DNA from: Ochotona curzoniae | Taxonomy: Eukaryota > Chordata > Mammalia > Lagomorpha > Ochotonidae | Direction: 5' to 3' | Length of the DNA: 64,000 nt | NCBI RefSeq assembly: GCF_017591425.1 | Contig: NW_024465369.1 | Coordinates: forward strand, 27,137,001 to 27,201,000 | Shown: positions 35,348 through 48,069 of the stretch, one piece after another | Numbering within the stretch: position 1 is the first letter of the stretch | Layout of the letters: the number at the start of each line of letters is the position of its first letter | Notes under the pieces: generated by a model | The model's input: the letters and a program-made list of their open reading frames with translations, nothing else | Database searches by the model: none | What the model was told of the DNA's origin: nothing | Position numbers and translations under genes: made by a program

Positions 35348-36074
35348 CTGAAAACCATAGTGAGAATTTTGACAGATATAAAATCATACACAAAAGACTT
35401 CAGAAAGTTCATGGCAAAATGGAAATAAAGACAATGTTCGTTTTTTTTTAAGACAATGCTAACTTTTCTTAAACTTTTAAAATTTCATTCATTCATATAT
35501 CACATCTACATATATTCCCATACAAAATACAAAATATGTTTTGTCTTTAGTCAACATGAAAACTCAATTAAATCCTGAAATAGCCAATGCTGAATCAGTA
35601 ATGCTGAGCTTATTACCAAGTAGATTCTTACCTGAAAGTACAAATACATTAAAATGTCACAATGAACTTTTTGCCAATTCTTGATCTCATTTGGTTACTC
35701 TCTAAATTATCATTTAAGTTTGACAACAAGCCTGCAGTAAATATATGGGAAGTAGTTTTTTCCTTAACTCATCATGGTGTCAAAATTAAAATATTCGTTT
35801 CAAGGTTGAATGATTCACCTCATTAAGAGATGGAGAATATTGACAGGTTCAATCTGCATTTTAAATGTATACCTTGGATCCTTTAAAAAGGATGAACGCT
35901 TTACAAGGAAAACTTTAGCAAAGGCAGAAACAGTTTGGGAAGGAACACAATTCCTCTTACATTTCATATTTCTAAAATTAATATTAAGGAAAATAGGTAG
36001 GATGAAGGGCACTTAAATGAAGTAAGCAAGGGTAGCTCTAAAGCAGTAAAAATAACATGAAAAATTTCAATTTA

Positions 36075-36420
36075 AATAAGAAATTGTGATAATGTTCATA
36101 GCAGTACTATTAATAATAAATCTAAACTGGAAATTACCTTAGTACTTCTAGACACAGAAATGAATAAATGACATAAAAGCACACATTGGAATATACACTA
36201 CCATGACCTATAACAGTATGCATGAATTTCACAAGTGCAATGTTAAAGGAAAAGTCAGACACAAATAGTACATATTGTGTGAATCCTCTTACCTAACATT
36301 CAAAACAGAGAAACTGCACCTTCATAGAAACATTGGGTAAGTAGCAAGATGAAAGGGATTTCTAGAGTAATGGTAACACTGCAGTTTTTAAACTGGGTGT
36401 TGGATATTTAGCATAGGCAA
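36075..36420 (+). mobile_element. Old L1 3' fragment, plus orientation
   Basis: Contains atgttcatagcagtactattaataataa, ggaatatacactaccatgacctataacag and similar ancient L1 3' sequence. Confidence 0.6.
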
Positions 36421-37009
36421 TATTTGAGAATTCACTAAGTTGTCCACATATGTTTTGCTCAAGTTTTGCTGTATAAAATGTCATATTTCAGTAACACATA
36501 AAAAAAATTGTAAAATTATCAATGCACAAGAAGAAATGGGAAATAACCAAAAAAGGAATATGGAAATTTTCTGCATTTTTAGTGTGTCTAGGACCTCTCA
36601 AAAAAGTATCTGTGTCTCAGAAATTCAACACTTGCTAATGATCTGTGACCTTCAACCCCCAAACCCTTGAAAGTAATGCCACACTTTAAAAGAAGCTTAT
36701 TCATCTGGAAGGAAGTTCTTGTAAGAGTGCTCAATGAATATGGATGAGTGTGAGTTCAGAGTGCACCAACACTTGGGTTCTGTTCCTAAGTCTGATCACT
36801 CCTTTTCTGTCTCATTGACTGGCTCCCCTCACTCCTCTCTTAAGACTCAGTCCTTGGCTCAACTGCTTCCATCCCCTTTGTCTTAACCACTTCAACCTCT
36901 TCAGTCGCCACATCTGTTGAAATGCTGGTGTAAATCATTTAGCTAACATTTCTTTCACTCCTGGATCATTGCTAAGAGATTCTCTGGTTGCTCAGTTTGT
37001 CTAAAATCA

Positions 37010-37610
37010 ATGTTAGAATGGAAATTCTTCAAAATAGTAAAACAGAGAATTCCCATGACACAGTCAGTCTCATTTCTCAGTATATACTCCAAAGAAGTGA
37101 CAGCCAAGATTGGGTGAAATACCTGCAAACCTATGCTCACAGCAGTATTATTCACAGCAGGAAAACCTGGAAGCAACACAACCATCAATATTGAATGAAT
37201 AAACAAAATACATTCACACAATGGAGAATGCAGGCTTAAAATGGAAATTCTTTCATGTGCTTCAATACGGATAAATCTTAAAGTTGACGTGTAAGTAAAT
37301 ACGGCAGATACAAATGGCAAATACTGAATGACTCCATTTAGTTGAGGTAATTACAATCATTTAATGAATAGAGGCAATGAAGGAGAAAACAGTAGTTGAG
37401 GATAAAGAGAAACAGGAGTTATTGTTTAAGGGGCACAGAATGTCAGTTTGGAAGACAAAGTTCTAGCAACAACCGGTGACTGTGATATAGCGATGTAAAC
37501 AATGTCACTGAATAGCACCCTTAAAAATAGATGAAATGGTAGGTTTTATGTTATGTACATTTACCAAAATGAATAAATAAATAAATAAAAGAACTTTAAA
37601 CATAACAAGG
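37010..37610 (+). mobile_element. Old L1 3' end, plus orientation
   Basis: Contains ccaaagaagtgacagccaag, gcagtattattcacagcaggaaaacctgg, acacaatggagaatgcagg and an end rich in aataaataaataaa. Confidence 0.7.
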
Positions 37611-38849
37611 CCATTTCATTTTTTTCTCAAACTGTTTTTTCCATTAAATTTTCTGAACTCTATGTCTCTTAATGTTATTTTCAGCACGCCCTTTTAAACA
37701 ACATAGAGTTAAGACTACTGCATTTTCTCCATTTCTGATTCCTGTCACCTCAAGGTATCAGACATTCTCCTTTCCAAGGTCTCTCAACCAGCGCACAACC
37801 CCATTCCCTAATTTCCTGTTTCAGTTGACAATTTCACTTTTTCTTCTATAGCCTCTAATGAGTTTGACTCATACCCTCAAATATAAGAATACCAAAAGAT
37901 CAAAACTCTTGAAGTTTACAATCCCTCAAGTCCAAAATCCTGAAAATTTATTCCAGCATAAATAATTGTTAAAGTCTTTAAAAGATCTTGTTCACATCTC
38001 TAAAGAAAGATTAATTTGAGAAACATAAAAATATGACAGAACACTTCATAGCCACTTTATCCAACAAAACCTACAAAAATATATATTTTAGCAGGTATAA
38101 AACTCAGGTACAATAATTACAGGTGAGCCATATTCATTAAGAAATTGAGCAAAAAGTGAATTGTACAAATGTGTTATTATTAGTTATGTGCCTCCAGCTT
38201 TCTAAACCAGATGATGGAACATCAAAGCCTTGTGAAAGTACTGATGAAAAGTGAGGATACATAAGCATCATACCTCATGTGCATGTATGTACACATGAAC
38301 TTAATGTATGCAACTGTCCAAAACCCAAATCCTTAAATATCATTTCCTTAATAAACAAAGTTTCACTTTTCAATGCACATACAGAATACTCACCCATGAA
38401 ATCAATATTGTGAAAGTGATCAGGCATTTTCACAGTTAAATTTATAAAAGGCGCATGAAACCAATTAAAACTTTCTAAAGACCAAAAAAAAATGTATCCC
38501 TCTAGTATTAATCAGAATACAGAGATGAATGCACAGTACAGGGAAATGCAAAGAACAATGCTACCAGCCACCCAGGAAACACTCAACAGATACATTCAAA
38601 ATGACTGTTACAAGGTTTCTGGGAGTTTTGTTCCAGCTAACATGATGCAGCTACTTGCAAATAACTAAAAACTCACCAATTCCTCCCAGAAATGATCTTT
38701 AAATCTCTGTTCTGCAACCTGCTTTAATAAGAATGTGGCTTTCAGGATTTCAACATTCAATATTGTAGCCTCTGAGGATTGTGACTTTTATGAGTTTTAA
38801 CTTTTACAGATATTTAATTGCTTGACCGCACAATATTCAGGATTAGCTA

Positions 38850-39190
38850 GCTTTTGTCCCTGTGGTGGACTGTACCTAAGGGGATTAATAAAGGAAGTGT
38901 AGCAGAAATTAATATGCTTATAGGTAGAAACAGAGAGAAGTATGGCCCCAATGCATGCATCACAAGGATGGAATTAGTGAGTGAAGTGGCTGCTAATTTC
39001 CTACTTTGTTGGAAGACACCTCAGTGGGAGCAAGATGGACTTGTGAAATTCTCCAAAGACACCTATTGTAAGACTGGAGGGAAGGAAAACTGGGGAGGGG
39101 AGGGGAATTGGGGAGGAGAAAGGGAGACCCCAGTGCCTACGAAACTGTGTCATAAAGCAATAAAAATAATAAAAAAAAAAAAGAAAGAAA
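38850..39190 (+). mobile_element. Lagomorph L1 3' end, truncated
   Basis: A 3' UTR copy with G-runs (39092-39113), gaccccagtgcctacgaaactgtgtcataaagcaataaaa and a long A-rich tail. The 139-codon open frame here lies inside the 3' UTR and is not a gene. Confidence 0.7.
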
Positions 39191-39759
39191 AAGGCTCTAA
39201 GGTTTGGAACTCATTAAGATCATTTAGTAAGTTATTTAAATTAACTGGGGGATGTGGGGTTGAGATAACATAGTTTAGAGGCTTCATAGCAAAAACATTA
39301 AGAGTGGCAGGAGTTTCCAGAAAATTAAAAAAAAAAAGTTTGGCAAGAGTTAAATAAAAACCTCTCTTTTGACTTACATTTCCCAACAGGATGTTGAGGG
39401 TCTGACTGTAGGTCTAAATTCTCACCTAGGAATAGTATGCCTATATGAAACTCACAGATAGAAACTGAAATGATTAATTACCTCAACTAAGAACAATCCA
39501 AGGCACAAATAATAGGAGATTAAAACATTTGCAATACAAAAGACAGGAGACTCAAAGCAAAGAAATGCATTCAAGTTACAGTTACCTCTGCATGTCTCAA
39601 TCCCAAGGCTATCTTATTCTTTTACTAAATTTGGGTAATATCGGGAATAGGCTGAATAACAGCCCTCAAGTTACAAGAGCCCCATCTCTGGAATCTTTAA
39701 TTGTAATATTATATGACAAAGTCTTCACAGATAACTTTTTTAAAAAATATATTCAATAA

Positions 39760-40015
39760 TTTGAAATTTGTATTGCTGAGAGGTAAGTCTTCAATCCAAT
39801 GTTTTCCCAAGTGGCTGTAACAGCCAGGGGTGGGTCAGATCAAAGTAAGAGCAAGGCACTTCCTTCACATCTCCCACATGGGTAGCATGGGCGCAAACAT
39901 TTACCACTGCTTTTCCTAGGAGCAGAAGAGGAACATCAAGGACACGGACCAGAGCCCACCTGGAATGCCAGCAACTCATTCAGTGGATTTACACACTACG
40001 CCACAATGCCCGAAC
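39760..40015 (-). mobile_element. Old C-type SINE, minus orientation
   Basis: ttcccaagtggctgtaacagccaggggtggg, cacatctcccacatgggtagcatggg, and cactacgccacaatgcccgaa at the 5' end of the element. Confidence 0.8.
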
Positions 40016-40087
40016 CCAAATCAAGGCTGCTGAAGCAAGGAAATTTTCCTGGGTTAACCAGGTGGTTCCTAAATCCAACCACAAGCA

Positions 40088-40260
40088 TTCTTTTTTTTTA
40101 AATTTTTATTATATAGTTCCACAGGCTCAGGGATTTTTCCTTCTACTGTCCCTTTCTCCTCCCTACCTTCCACTGTTTTCCCCTATTTTATTACAATAGT
40201 ATAGTCCTTCAACAAAAGGCACAACTCCAACACTTTGCTACTTATGCATTCTTATAAGAG
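40088..40260 (-). mobile_element. L1 3' end fragment, minus orientation
   Basis: ttttttttaaatttttattatatagttccacagg followed by C-rich runs (tccctttctcctccc) is the antisense of the L1 tail and G-rich tract. Confidence 0.6.
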
Positions 40261-40529
40261 TGAGGAAGAAACAGATTTGATACAGACAAAAGAGTAAACA
40301 GCAATGAGATCCTGGAGGCCAGAATTCAAGTTGGGCAACCACAAGCTGAAGAACAGTAGCAGTCACCAGAAGCTGGGAGTGGCAAGCACCACATTCCTCC
40401 AGAGTTTCCAGAAGGAGGGAGACACTTTACAACCAAGTAAAGAATGCATTTCCATTTGTTCACTTCCCTTCTGTCATTACAGAATGGTAATTCCCTTTAA
40501 AAAATCAATCTGTGTTTATCTGGAATGAA

Positions 40530-40530
<1 letters not shown>

Positions 40531-40576
<46 letters not shown>
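40531..40576 (+). repeat. (AC)23 microsatellite
   Basis: Uninterrupted dinucleotide run in GRB14 intron 3. It is probably polymorphic. Confidence 0.98.
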
Positions 40577-40578
<2 letters not shown>

Positions 40579-40642
40579 GGTGGTGGGAAGAGGGGTGTGA
40601 GAGAGAGGAGAGTCCGTTCATTGCACAATCTGTTGGTTAACT

Positions 40643-40698
40643 CCTCCAACACCAGGAGCTGGGCCAAGTTAATGCCTCCAACACCAGGAGCTGGGCCA
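40643..40698 (+). repeat. 24-bp direct repeat, 32-bp period
   Basis: cctccaacaccaggagctgggcca occurs twice without a mismatch, next to the AC microsatellite. Confidence 0.92.
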
Positions 40699-40714
40699 GG
40701 GAAAACCAGGAGTC

Positions 40715-40872
40715 CCACAGAGGTGTCAATGACTCAAGTTATTATCTGCTGCCTCATGGAATATACATTAGCAGGAAGCTTCAATGGGAAGCAGAACCCA
40801 GAACCAAAGCCAGGCATTCTAGTATGGGATATAGGTAATTCAAGCCACGTCTTTTAGCCACTAGGTTACAAG
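40715..40872 (-). mobile_element. SINE 5' part, minus orientation
   Basis: ctgctgcctcatggaatatacattagcaggaagcttcaatgggaagcagaaccc through cttttagccactaggttac. Only the tRNA-side part is clear. Confidence 0.65.
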
Positions 40873-40964
40873 AAATGATCTATTTCTTCTACTGAAGCTA
40901 CAAAGCTTCTGATAATTTGTTATTGTGTCCACAGGAAATTAACATATTATCAAGTAGGCAAATT

Positions 40965-41035
40965 ATATTTTCATCTTACAGATAGAAACTGAAGTTTAGA
41001 AAGGCCAATATGCCCAGGTGGAATGTCAGCTTTGT
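40965..41035 (+). mobile_element. MIR SINE remnant
   Basis: tttcatcttacagatagaaactgaagtttagaaaggcc is the MIR core phrase. The rest is eroded. Confidence 0.5.
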
Positions 41036-41320
41036 ATTGATGCTCTCTCACTAGCACAACATCCATTCTGCCTTTATAAACATCCCCACCTGCCAGGCAT
41101 CTCCTGTCCCTCTGCTGGCTCTGTTTCCATCCCACGCATTCTCTCTATATCAGCCAACATCATTTCATCATGTTCTTGTAGTTCTCATGTTTCAGTTTCA
41201 TCAATTTCTTTTATTCCAAAATGTGTTAATAAATGGTTCCTAGTTAATTGAAAATAAAAACCACATTTTGAATATAACAAAATAATAGGCCAGCTTTTAA
41301 TTTTATCATACTTATTATTT

Positions 41321-41396
41321 CATGAAAGTAACACAAACCATTTTAATTTGGATTTTTTTCATGAAAGTAACATAAATCATTTTAGTTTGGATTTTG
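41321..41396 (+). repeat. 39-bp tandem duplication
   Basis: Two units beginning catgaaagtaaca(c/t)aaa(c/t)cattttaatttgg, with a few substitutions. Confidence 0.9.
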
Positions 41397-41785
41397 TCGG
41401 AAAAGAAAATATAAATAGTGTTGCAGAAGCAAGCTGTATTTGAAAAGCCGGGTACTCTAATATATGTGGTCATAAAGAAGTGAATCCAGTAAGGGGTTCT
41501 GCTGAAACCTGCAAATGAAAGGATGTCAATCTAGAAAGAAAAAATAAGGAATAAAACATTTAGAGAATATTTTACAGAATTAGAATATTAAATGTTTAAA
41601 CTATGAAATTATTAACATAAAGAGAATATTCTGATGACCTTAAGAAGAAATATGTCTTTATAAATATATAAAGGCATGAACACTCGATACAGTTCTTAGT
41701 TACTCTTGCGATGTCCACTTTGATTTTACCTGCCCTACTTCCTATCCAGACTCTTGCTGATGCACACTTTGGTAAACAATAAATG

Positions 41786-41960
41786 ATGGCTCAAGTACTT
41801 GGGTCCATGTTACCAATAACTAAAGAAACCCAAATACAGTCCAGACTCCTGGCTTGAGCCTGGCCAGCTCAGTCTTTTGGAAACTGAACCAGAAAATGGA
41901 AGATGTCTGTCTGTTTTCTGCCTCCCTGCCTTTTAGGCATAAGTAAGAGAAAAGCAAAAT
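41786..41960 (+). mobile_element. SINE 3' part, plus orientation
   Basis: caagtacttgggtccatgttacc, cagactcctggcttgagcctggcc, and gaaccagaaaatggaagatgtctgtctg match the right half of an old C-type SINE. Confidence 0.7.
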
Positions 41961-43935
41961 ATCAAAAACCAGAGCATTTGTGAGAATGTAAACAGCAGAT
42001 GTTCCATTCCTTCAAAAAAATCCTCTGGCATTATTTTATTGAAAATTCAGATAGCATACATCGGCAGCAAATAAAAGTCCAGAGGACCAAATGTAGCTAT
42101 AGTTTTTCTTTTTTACCTTAAGCACTGGCTTAATAATGGGGATCAGATTTGATTATCACATGTCTTTTAAAAAATTGTATTAGCTATTCTTTGTAAATTT
42201 ATGTATCATAATCCAAACTTAGGTGTACTGTCATACATCATCTCCTAAACAAGCTCATTATGTTAAAGAATTAATGGTACCACAATCCAAACAATCCTGG
42301 AAGGGTATATAACTGATCACAAGTCAATCACATCTTATAAACAAAGTTGTTTTTTTTTAATGCAGATGGTTTATTAAATATAAACCTTAGCAGACAAAGT
42401 TTAACAGGAAGAGACAATCTAGGTAGATGGATTACCTCGAAAGGAAAAAGAAGAATGCTCAAAAAGGAGGTAAAACATCACTGAAGACTCTTATTTTTGC
42501 CCAAGCATAGTTATAAAACACCATTACCAAGACCCAATAAAGCAAAACACCTAACACCAAGCCCCACAGCCCAGTAAACGTTCCTTGACTCTTCTCCTTT
42601 AGCTTCACCCTATAATCAAGCAAATTTTAGCCAACAAGGTAATTCTATTGAAGTATTTATAACATGTATTTTTAAACACGTAAAAGACACCATGATCAAT
42701 CCTGCAACTAGGAGCTTTTGGTTGCAATGCTCAAAGCCCAAAATGAACACAATTTTGGAGTTAGCATCTTGGAAATGACCCCAGGTAGTCTTCACATAAA
42801 TTCATCATCATTATTTTTAAAGACATTATTTATTTTTACTTTATATAATCTATCCAAAACACTAGATTAAATGCACTAATAAAATGTTACAGGAACAAAT
42901 ATAGTTTAAAAAGCTTTCTGAAAATGAATTATTATTCTCAAATGCCACTGTAACATAAGTAAAAATAACAATCAAGAATTGGGGAAAAGAGAAAACAAGC
43001 TTCAAAATGACTTTCTAATGCTTTTGAAAAACAAAATAACATATTGCTTAAGTTTTATTTTTGTTGCTAATGGAATGGTAAGGTCTTACAGCAATAAAAA
43101 ATATTACCAAATAACGATAAATATCTCTAATTTAATTTTCTATTAAATGTTCAGGAACTTCTTCTTTAAAAGAGAAAAAAAAACAAGAGAAAAAGAAGAA
43201 AAGTTTCTTCTGAAACTGTTGATTTAACTTCAAAGTCTTTTTAAAAACCTCAATCCTCCAAGAATGGAAAGTGCTCACCTGTGACCTTCTGCTTGGATTT
43301 CTTGGCTGAATCTACTGAAAGTACAGCATAGGGCTCAAATAGAAACCTGAGTCCCTACTCTTCTCATCACTTGATAAGAGAAGAAACAAAAGTGGCTTTT
43401 ACCTCTAATTCACCCAGAAAACAATTCTTTGTATGCCTTTGTTACAGGAAACTCCAGGAGACAAATGGTCCTTGTACTACTCTGTGCTGGGTAGAAACTA
43501 CATACATTTTGTCAATCTTATTTTCAGATAAAAATGAACAGCTTCTGACCAAGCAAAACAAAGAGCGCAGAAGCAAAGAATAAAACAGGGCTCAATTTCT
43601 AAAAGGTTCCTTAACCTAAGAATACTACTTAATGCCAGCAGGATCCCCCAGAAAATTGCCACTGCCAGATTCAACTCCCCTAGTGCAATAATAGGAAAAT
43701 AGTGACACTTCAGGGTGATGGTGATAAAAGCCTTGCAGTTCATTCTTCAGCAAATCCAGTCTTTGTATTAGCTCTAATCCAACAATAACAAATTATTTTC
43801 ATAGAAAGCCTTATTTTTTTGCACAACAATGTTTGCATTTAGATGATTATAGGCAGGCTGGGTAAGTATCTGAAGAGTTTAGAAGCAGCTTATGTAATTT
43901 TCAAATTACTCTATGCATCCTTTAAAGACTCAGAA

Positions 43936-43988
43936 TAAAATTCCATCTGGGATGGAATTTTAACAAGTCACTAGCAAGTGACTTGTTA
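43936..43988. repeat. Two abutting perfect hairpins
   Basis: Hairpin 1 (43936-43962) pairs taaaattccatc with gatggaatttta around a tgg loop. Hairpin 2 (43961-43988) pairs taacaagtcact with agtgacttgtta around an agca loop. They share the TA at 43961-43962. Confidence 0.95.
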
Positions 43989-45157
43989 CTTTGCTTCCAA
44001 GTCTTTTCCTTCTGTGTACTTTATAATTCATTCAAGAATAACTTGAAAACTTCTTCAAAATTCAGCACATCTTAGTTACAAACATACTTATTTGTCTTAA
44101 ACCCTAGTAAGCAGGGTCCTGTTGTCATGGGACTGCTGCTTGATTTTGGCAATGCAGTCATTATTAACAAGGCTATAGATAATGTTATGGAAACGAACAA
44201 AAAAGGGAGACATTTTAGACCCAAAAAAGACTTCAGAAAAATCATCTGATTTAGAACAGTTTTATATATTGACCTTACTGCTTTTTTCTCTGATTACTAA
44301 AATAATGTTTCCGTTAGAGAAAATTTTACCACTGATAATATATTAAACTTTCCAAACAGGAATAAGTATCCAATTTTTTTGTATATCCCTTTCATGCCTG
44401 TTTCTGTGGGTCTACTCATGCCTATGCGTATACAATGCTCCTGGAATTTAGGAAATGTTGTACCTGCTTAGTCATTGTGACTATGCAAGTATCATCATCA
44501 ATTTCATGTATTTGTTTCTATCAGTCTTCAGAGGAAACACTTAGGAGAGCAAGAGCTGCGTAACACAACATTCTACTGATGACCCATAATTTCTAGTACT
44601 CTCCTGTTATACATTAGGATTTTCTTTTGTAACTAAACCATACTATATTCAACCTGCTTTACAAATTCCTATATTCAATGCCTGCTTAAACTAATTATTT
44701 GCTGCACCACCTGCAGCATATCTCATGGGAGCATCACACAGCAAGGTACAATTCTTTGCTAACACTTTCTTTGTCTCCTGCACTTCTCTGTGGCCTTCAG
44801 GCAAGGGATACCTGTATAAGAACAGGTGTTACCAGCAAGTATCCTGATCATCCCAAGAAACAGCTTCAGAAGCAATATTCTGCACCAAAGGGCTGGCATA
44901 CGGAAGAGGCAGATGCATTTCCAATCCTCCCCTCACATGGAAAATGCACAAAGATTAATATGGGATACCTTCAAAACAATCCACCTGCAGAAAGACGAAT
45001 GTGGGATGTCTCCAATGGCTTTTCTATCTCAACTCTCCCCACACAGTGGTACTTGGCCAGCTATTACTCAACTTAGGCAGCCGAGACATCTCATCTTTAT
45101 TCTGTTTTCATTGGTATTTTCAAGAAATGTCTAGGGAATACATCTTCCTACTATTTT

Positions 45158-45510
45158 TTTTATAAATGATAACCAGCATTCTTCTTTAAATTTTTTTATT
45201 ATTATTATTTTTTTATTGGAAAGGCGGATATACAGAGAGGAGAGGCAGAGAGGAAGATCTTCCGTCCCATCATTCACTCCCCAAGTGAGCGCAACGGCCA
45301 ATGCTATGCCGATCCGAAGCCAGGAGCCTCTTCCAGGTCTCCCACGCGGGTGCAGGGTCCCAAGGCTTCAGGCCGTCCTCTGCTGCTCTCCCGGGCCACA
45401 GGCAGGGAGCAGAAAGGGAAGTGGGGCCGCAGGGATAGAACCGGTGCCCATATGGGATCCCGGGCGTGCAAGGTGAGGACCTTAACCACTTGCGCCACCG
45501 CGCCGGGCCC
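45158..45510 (-). mobile_element. Young lagomorph C-type SINE with 3' extension
   Basis: A near-consensus tRNA-derived SINE: on the minus strand GGGCCCGGCGCGGTGGCGCAAGTGG start, A/B-box region, body, then AATAAAAAAATAATAATAATAA tail. A perfect 14-base duplication, cttcctactatttt, lies at 45144-45157 and 45511-45524. Between the usual tail and the duplication are 29 non-tail bases (45162-45190) and a second short A run, see findings. Mobilised in trans by L1. Confidence 0.93.
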
Positions 45511-45538
45511 CTTCCTACTATTTTAACATCACAATAAT

Positions 45539-45868
45539 TGGGCCTAGCACAATGGCACAGTAGTTAAATCTTCAGCTTGCAAACACTGGGATCCCATATG
45601 GGTTCTGGTTCGTGTCTCGGCTGCTTCCATCCAGCTCCTGCTTATTGTGGTCTGGGAGAGCAGCACAGAAGGGCCCCAAATCATAGGATCCTGCACCCGC
45701 AAGGGAGACCTGGAAGAAGCTCCTGGCTCCTGGCTTCAAATCAGCTCAGCTTCGGATCAACTAAGCTCTGGCCTTTGCAGTCATTTGAGGATGGGAACCA
45801 ATGAATGGAAGGTCTTTCTGCCTCTCCTCTGTGTAAATATGCCTTTCCAATAAAAACAAACAAATCAA
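45539..45868 (+). mobile_element. C-type SINE, plus orientation
   Basis: It starts gggcctagcacaatggcacagtagttaaatc, has gggatcccatatggg, the cctgcacccgcaagggagacctgg segment and ends tgcctttccaataaaaacaaacaaatc. Diverged from the young consensus by roughly a tenth by eye. It stands 28 bases from an oppositely oriented copy. Confidence 0.93.
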
Positions 45869-47354
45869 AAAAAAAAAGCTTCAATAACTAAGCCTTGGAA
45901 AATGCACTGTAGTTAGCAAGGCAAAAAAAGGACAGGAAATGGATTCTTGAAAATCTTAACTGAGATGTATAGAAGAATCTGTGGACAGCTGCCTGATGTA
46001 TAAACAAGAGCAGAGGCACTAAGAGGAGTGAAATCAGGAAGCTAATTTGCAGGCCACAGGGTGTTACAAGCTCCACACAGGATCATGAACCTGCAAGGAG
46101 AGCCAGGTCTGCACTCAGAATAACCTTGCAATGGTTGGAGGCAAGAGGACCCCTTGCAATGCTAAGTAATTCTAGAGGAGAGAAATGATGGGATCTGAAC
46201 TCAGACCATGGAGGATATGAGAATAGATGGGTGGAAAAATCAGTTGAATAAATAGATAAAAGTAGTTATGGGTACTTCTCAAACTGCTGACTAATCAGTA
46301 CCCATTTCCAGTGGCTATGCCACCAGGATCCTGGCACAGGAGCTCCTGGAAAGAAGTAAGCACAGTGCTACTTGTCCCCAAAACATCACAATTATTTTAA
46401 CTGTCAACGAGGGTTGTCACTACTCTGAAGACTGCGTGGCTATAAACAGCACAGAATTTGCCATTATAGATCAGCTTCAGAAAAAAGGAAAAACATGTGT
46501 GTCTCACTGGCTTATAAAAAGGAGACAGAAAGAAACCATTTCAAAGCAGAAGGCAGTAAACGGGTCCCATGCTGACCCGTATGTTGCTTTGCTTTTAAAG
46601 AGAACTTGTGGATATAGCAGCATACATGAAAACGGTTTCATTAAAAGCCTCCAGTCATTCATTTTGCTTATTAAAGTCACTCCAGAAGGATACTCACAAT
46701 GGAAATCTCTGCTGTCCCTAACAATGAAACTAAAATGCAATTAATTCCTCTTCCCAAGCAGTCTATAGGTATGTGCTGGAGGTACTGTGTTAATTGCCAC
46801 TGCCTCATACCATGCTTTCAATTAGCAATCAAAATGGGAGCAAGACAAACATAGATCTCAAAGTTCCAGGGGACTCACGCTGAAGTTCTCTGCCCCAACT
46901 TTCTTTTTCATTGACCCTAATAACAGACGATTCCATCTGGGGAGCTACAGTGACACCCAGTGGCTGTGAAAGAAGGCACACGAGTTACAAAACCAGTATC
47001 AAAGAATGAGCAATAATTGTAGAGATGCTGACATATCGTATCCAGCGATTATTAAACAGCCTGGACAACCAGGACCATGTTATCCCAAGTCAAAATGTTC
47101 GAAGGTGGTTAACAAAATCAGTGTATTATTAGCTGCTTGGAATGATTTACTCTGTTAAAATTCTGAGTAGTATATGTTCATATTTCTGGGAATAGGATAT
47201 GGAATTTTAACTATATTGAAAGGTGCATAACATGACATTTGCTGTGTGCAAGTTCAAGAACATGTTATTTCTAGATGACCCTTTTACTTGGTCAAAATAA
47301 ATATGAGAGTATTGAAAATTTTATAGAAATGGAATTAACAGCAATTTGGGGGGG

Positions 47355-47610
47355 CTATCATTATGCTTCAGATGGCTAAATGTCTGGCATCCCAGATAAA
47401 TACAGTTTGGGTCCCAGTAGCACCACCTTCTATTAAGTTCCCTGCTAATTAATCTGGGACGACAGTGCAAGACAGTCAAGTAGTTGGGTATTTGCCACCC
47501 ATGTGGGAGATTCAGATGGAGCTCCAGGCTCCTTGCCTCGGCTTGACCCTTCATGGCCTGGCTAGGATACAGCAGCCATTTGTTGAGTGAACCAGAAAAT
47601 GAAAGATCTC

Positions 47611-47658
<48 letters not shown>

Positions 47659-47722
47659 CTGTGTGTGTGTGTGTGTTTTCCTCCTTCTCTGTGTTGCAAT
47701 GAAATAAATATTTTTAAAAGGC
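47355..47722 (+). mobile_element. Old C-type SINE ending in TC/GT microsatellite
   Basis: Body recognisable from cacccatgtgggagattcagatggagctcc and gtgaaccagaaaatgaaagatctc. It is followed by an expanded tctc tract, a gtgt tract, ctctgtgttgcaatgaaataaat and an A-rich end. Confidence 0.8.
47615..47676 (+). repeat. Compound (TC)n-(GT)n microsatellite
   Basis: About 21 TC units, then ccct, then 8 GT units, inside an old SINE's pyrimidine segment. Confidence 0.97.
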
Positions 47723-47789
47723 AAATTTTGTACAAGAAGCATTTGAAATTCATAGAAAACTCTCTGAGAGTCACTATAATGTACTTTAT

Positions 47790-48058
47790 TTTTTAAAAAA
47801 AAATTATTTGAGAGGAAGAAAAAAAGCAGGATCCTCATTCACTGCCAAATGCCAAAAACAGTCAGCTGTGACTGCGTAAGGCTGGAGCCAGTGACCAACA
47901 TGTCAAACAGATCTCCCAAGATCGAGGAAGGAAGCCCACTACTTGAGCCATTACTGCTGCCTTCCCAGGTCTGCACTGGCAAGAAGCTAGAGCCAGGAGC
48001 TACAACTGTGGACTCCAAAGTGGGATGCTGGCATCTCAACTGCTAGATTAAATGCCTG
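47790..48058 (-). mobile_element. Old C-type SINE, minus orientation
   Basis: T/A-rich start, attcactgccaaatgcc, cagctgtgactgcg, gggatgctggcatctcaactgctagatta end. Together with its neighbours it makes a nest of three SINEs. Confidence 0.75.
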
Positions 48059-48069
48059 CTCAGAGTCCA

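Noticed and set aside
35391..35450. Mariner-like phrase (gacttcagaaagttcatggcaaaatgg), with weaker echoes near 53.37 and 62.58 kb.
   Set aside because: Too short and eroded to call as elements without alignment to a consensus.
36955..37320. 121-codon minus-strand open frame.
   Set aside because: It is antisense to an old L1 3' end.
38854..39273. 139-codon plus-strand open frame.
   Set aside because: It lies within a truncated L1 3' UTR with G-rich tract and A tail.
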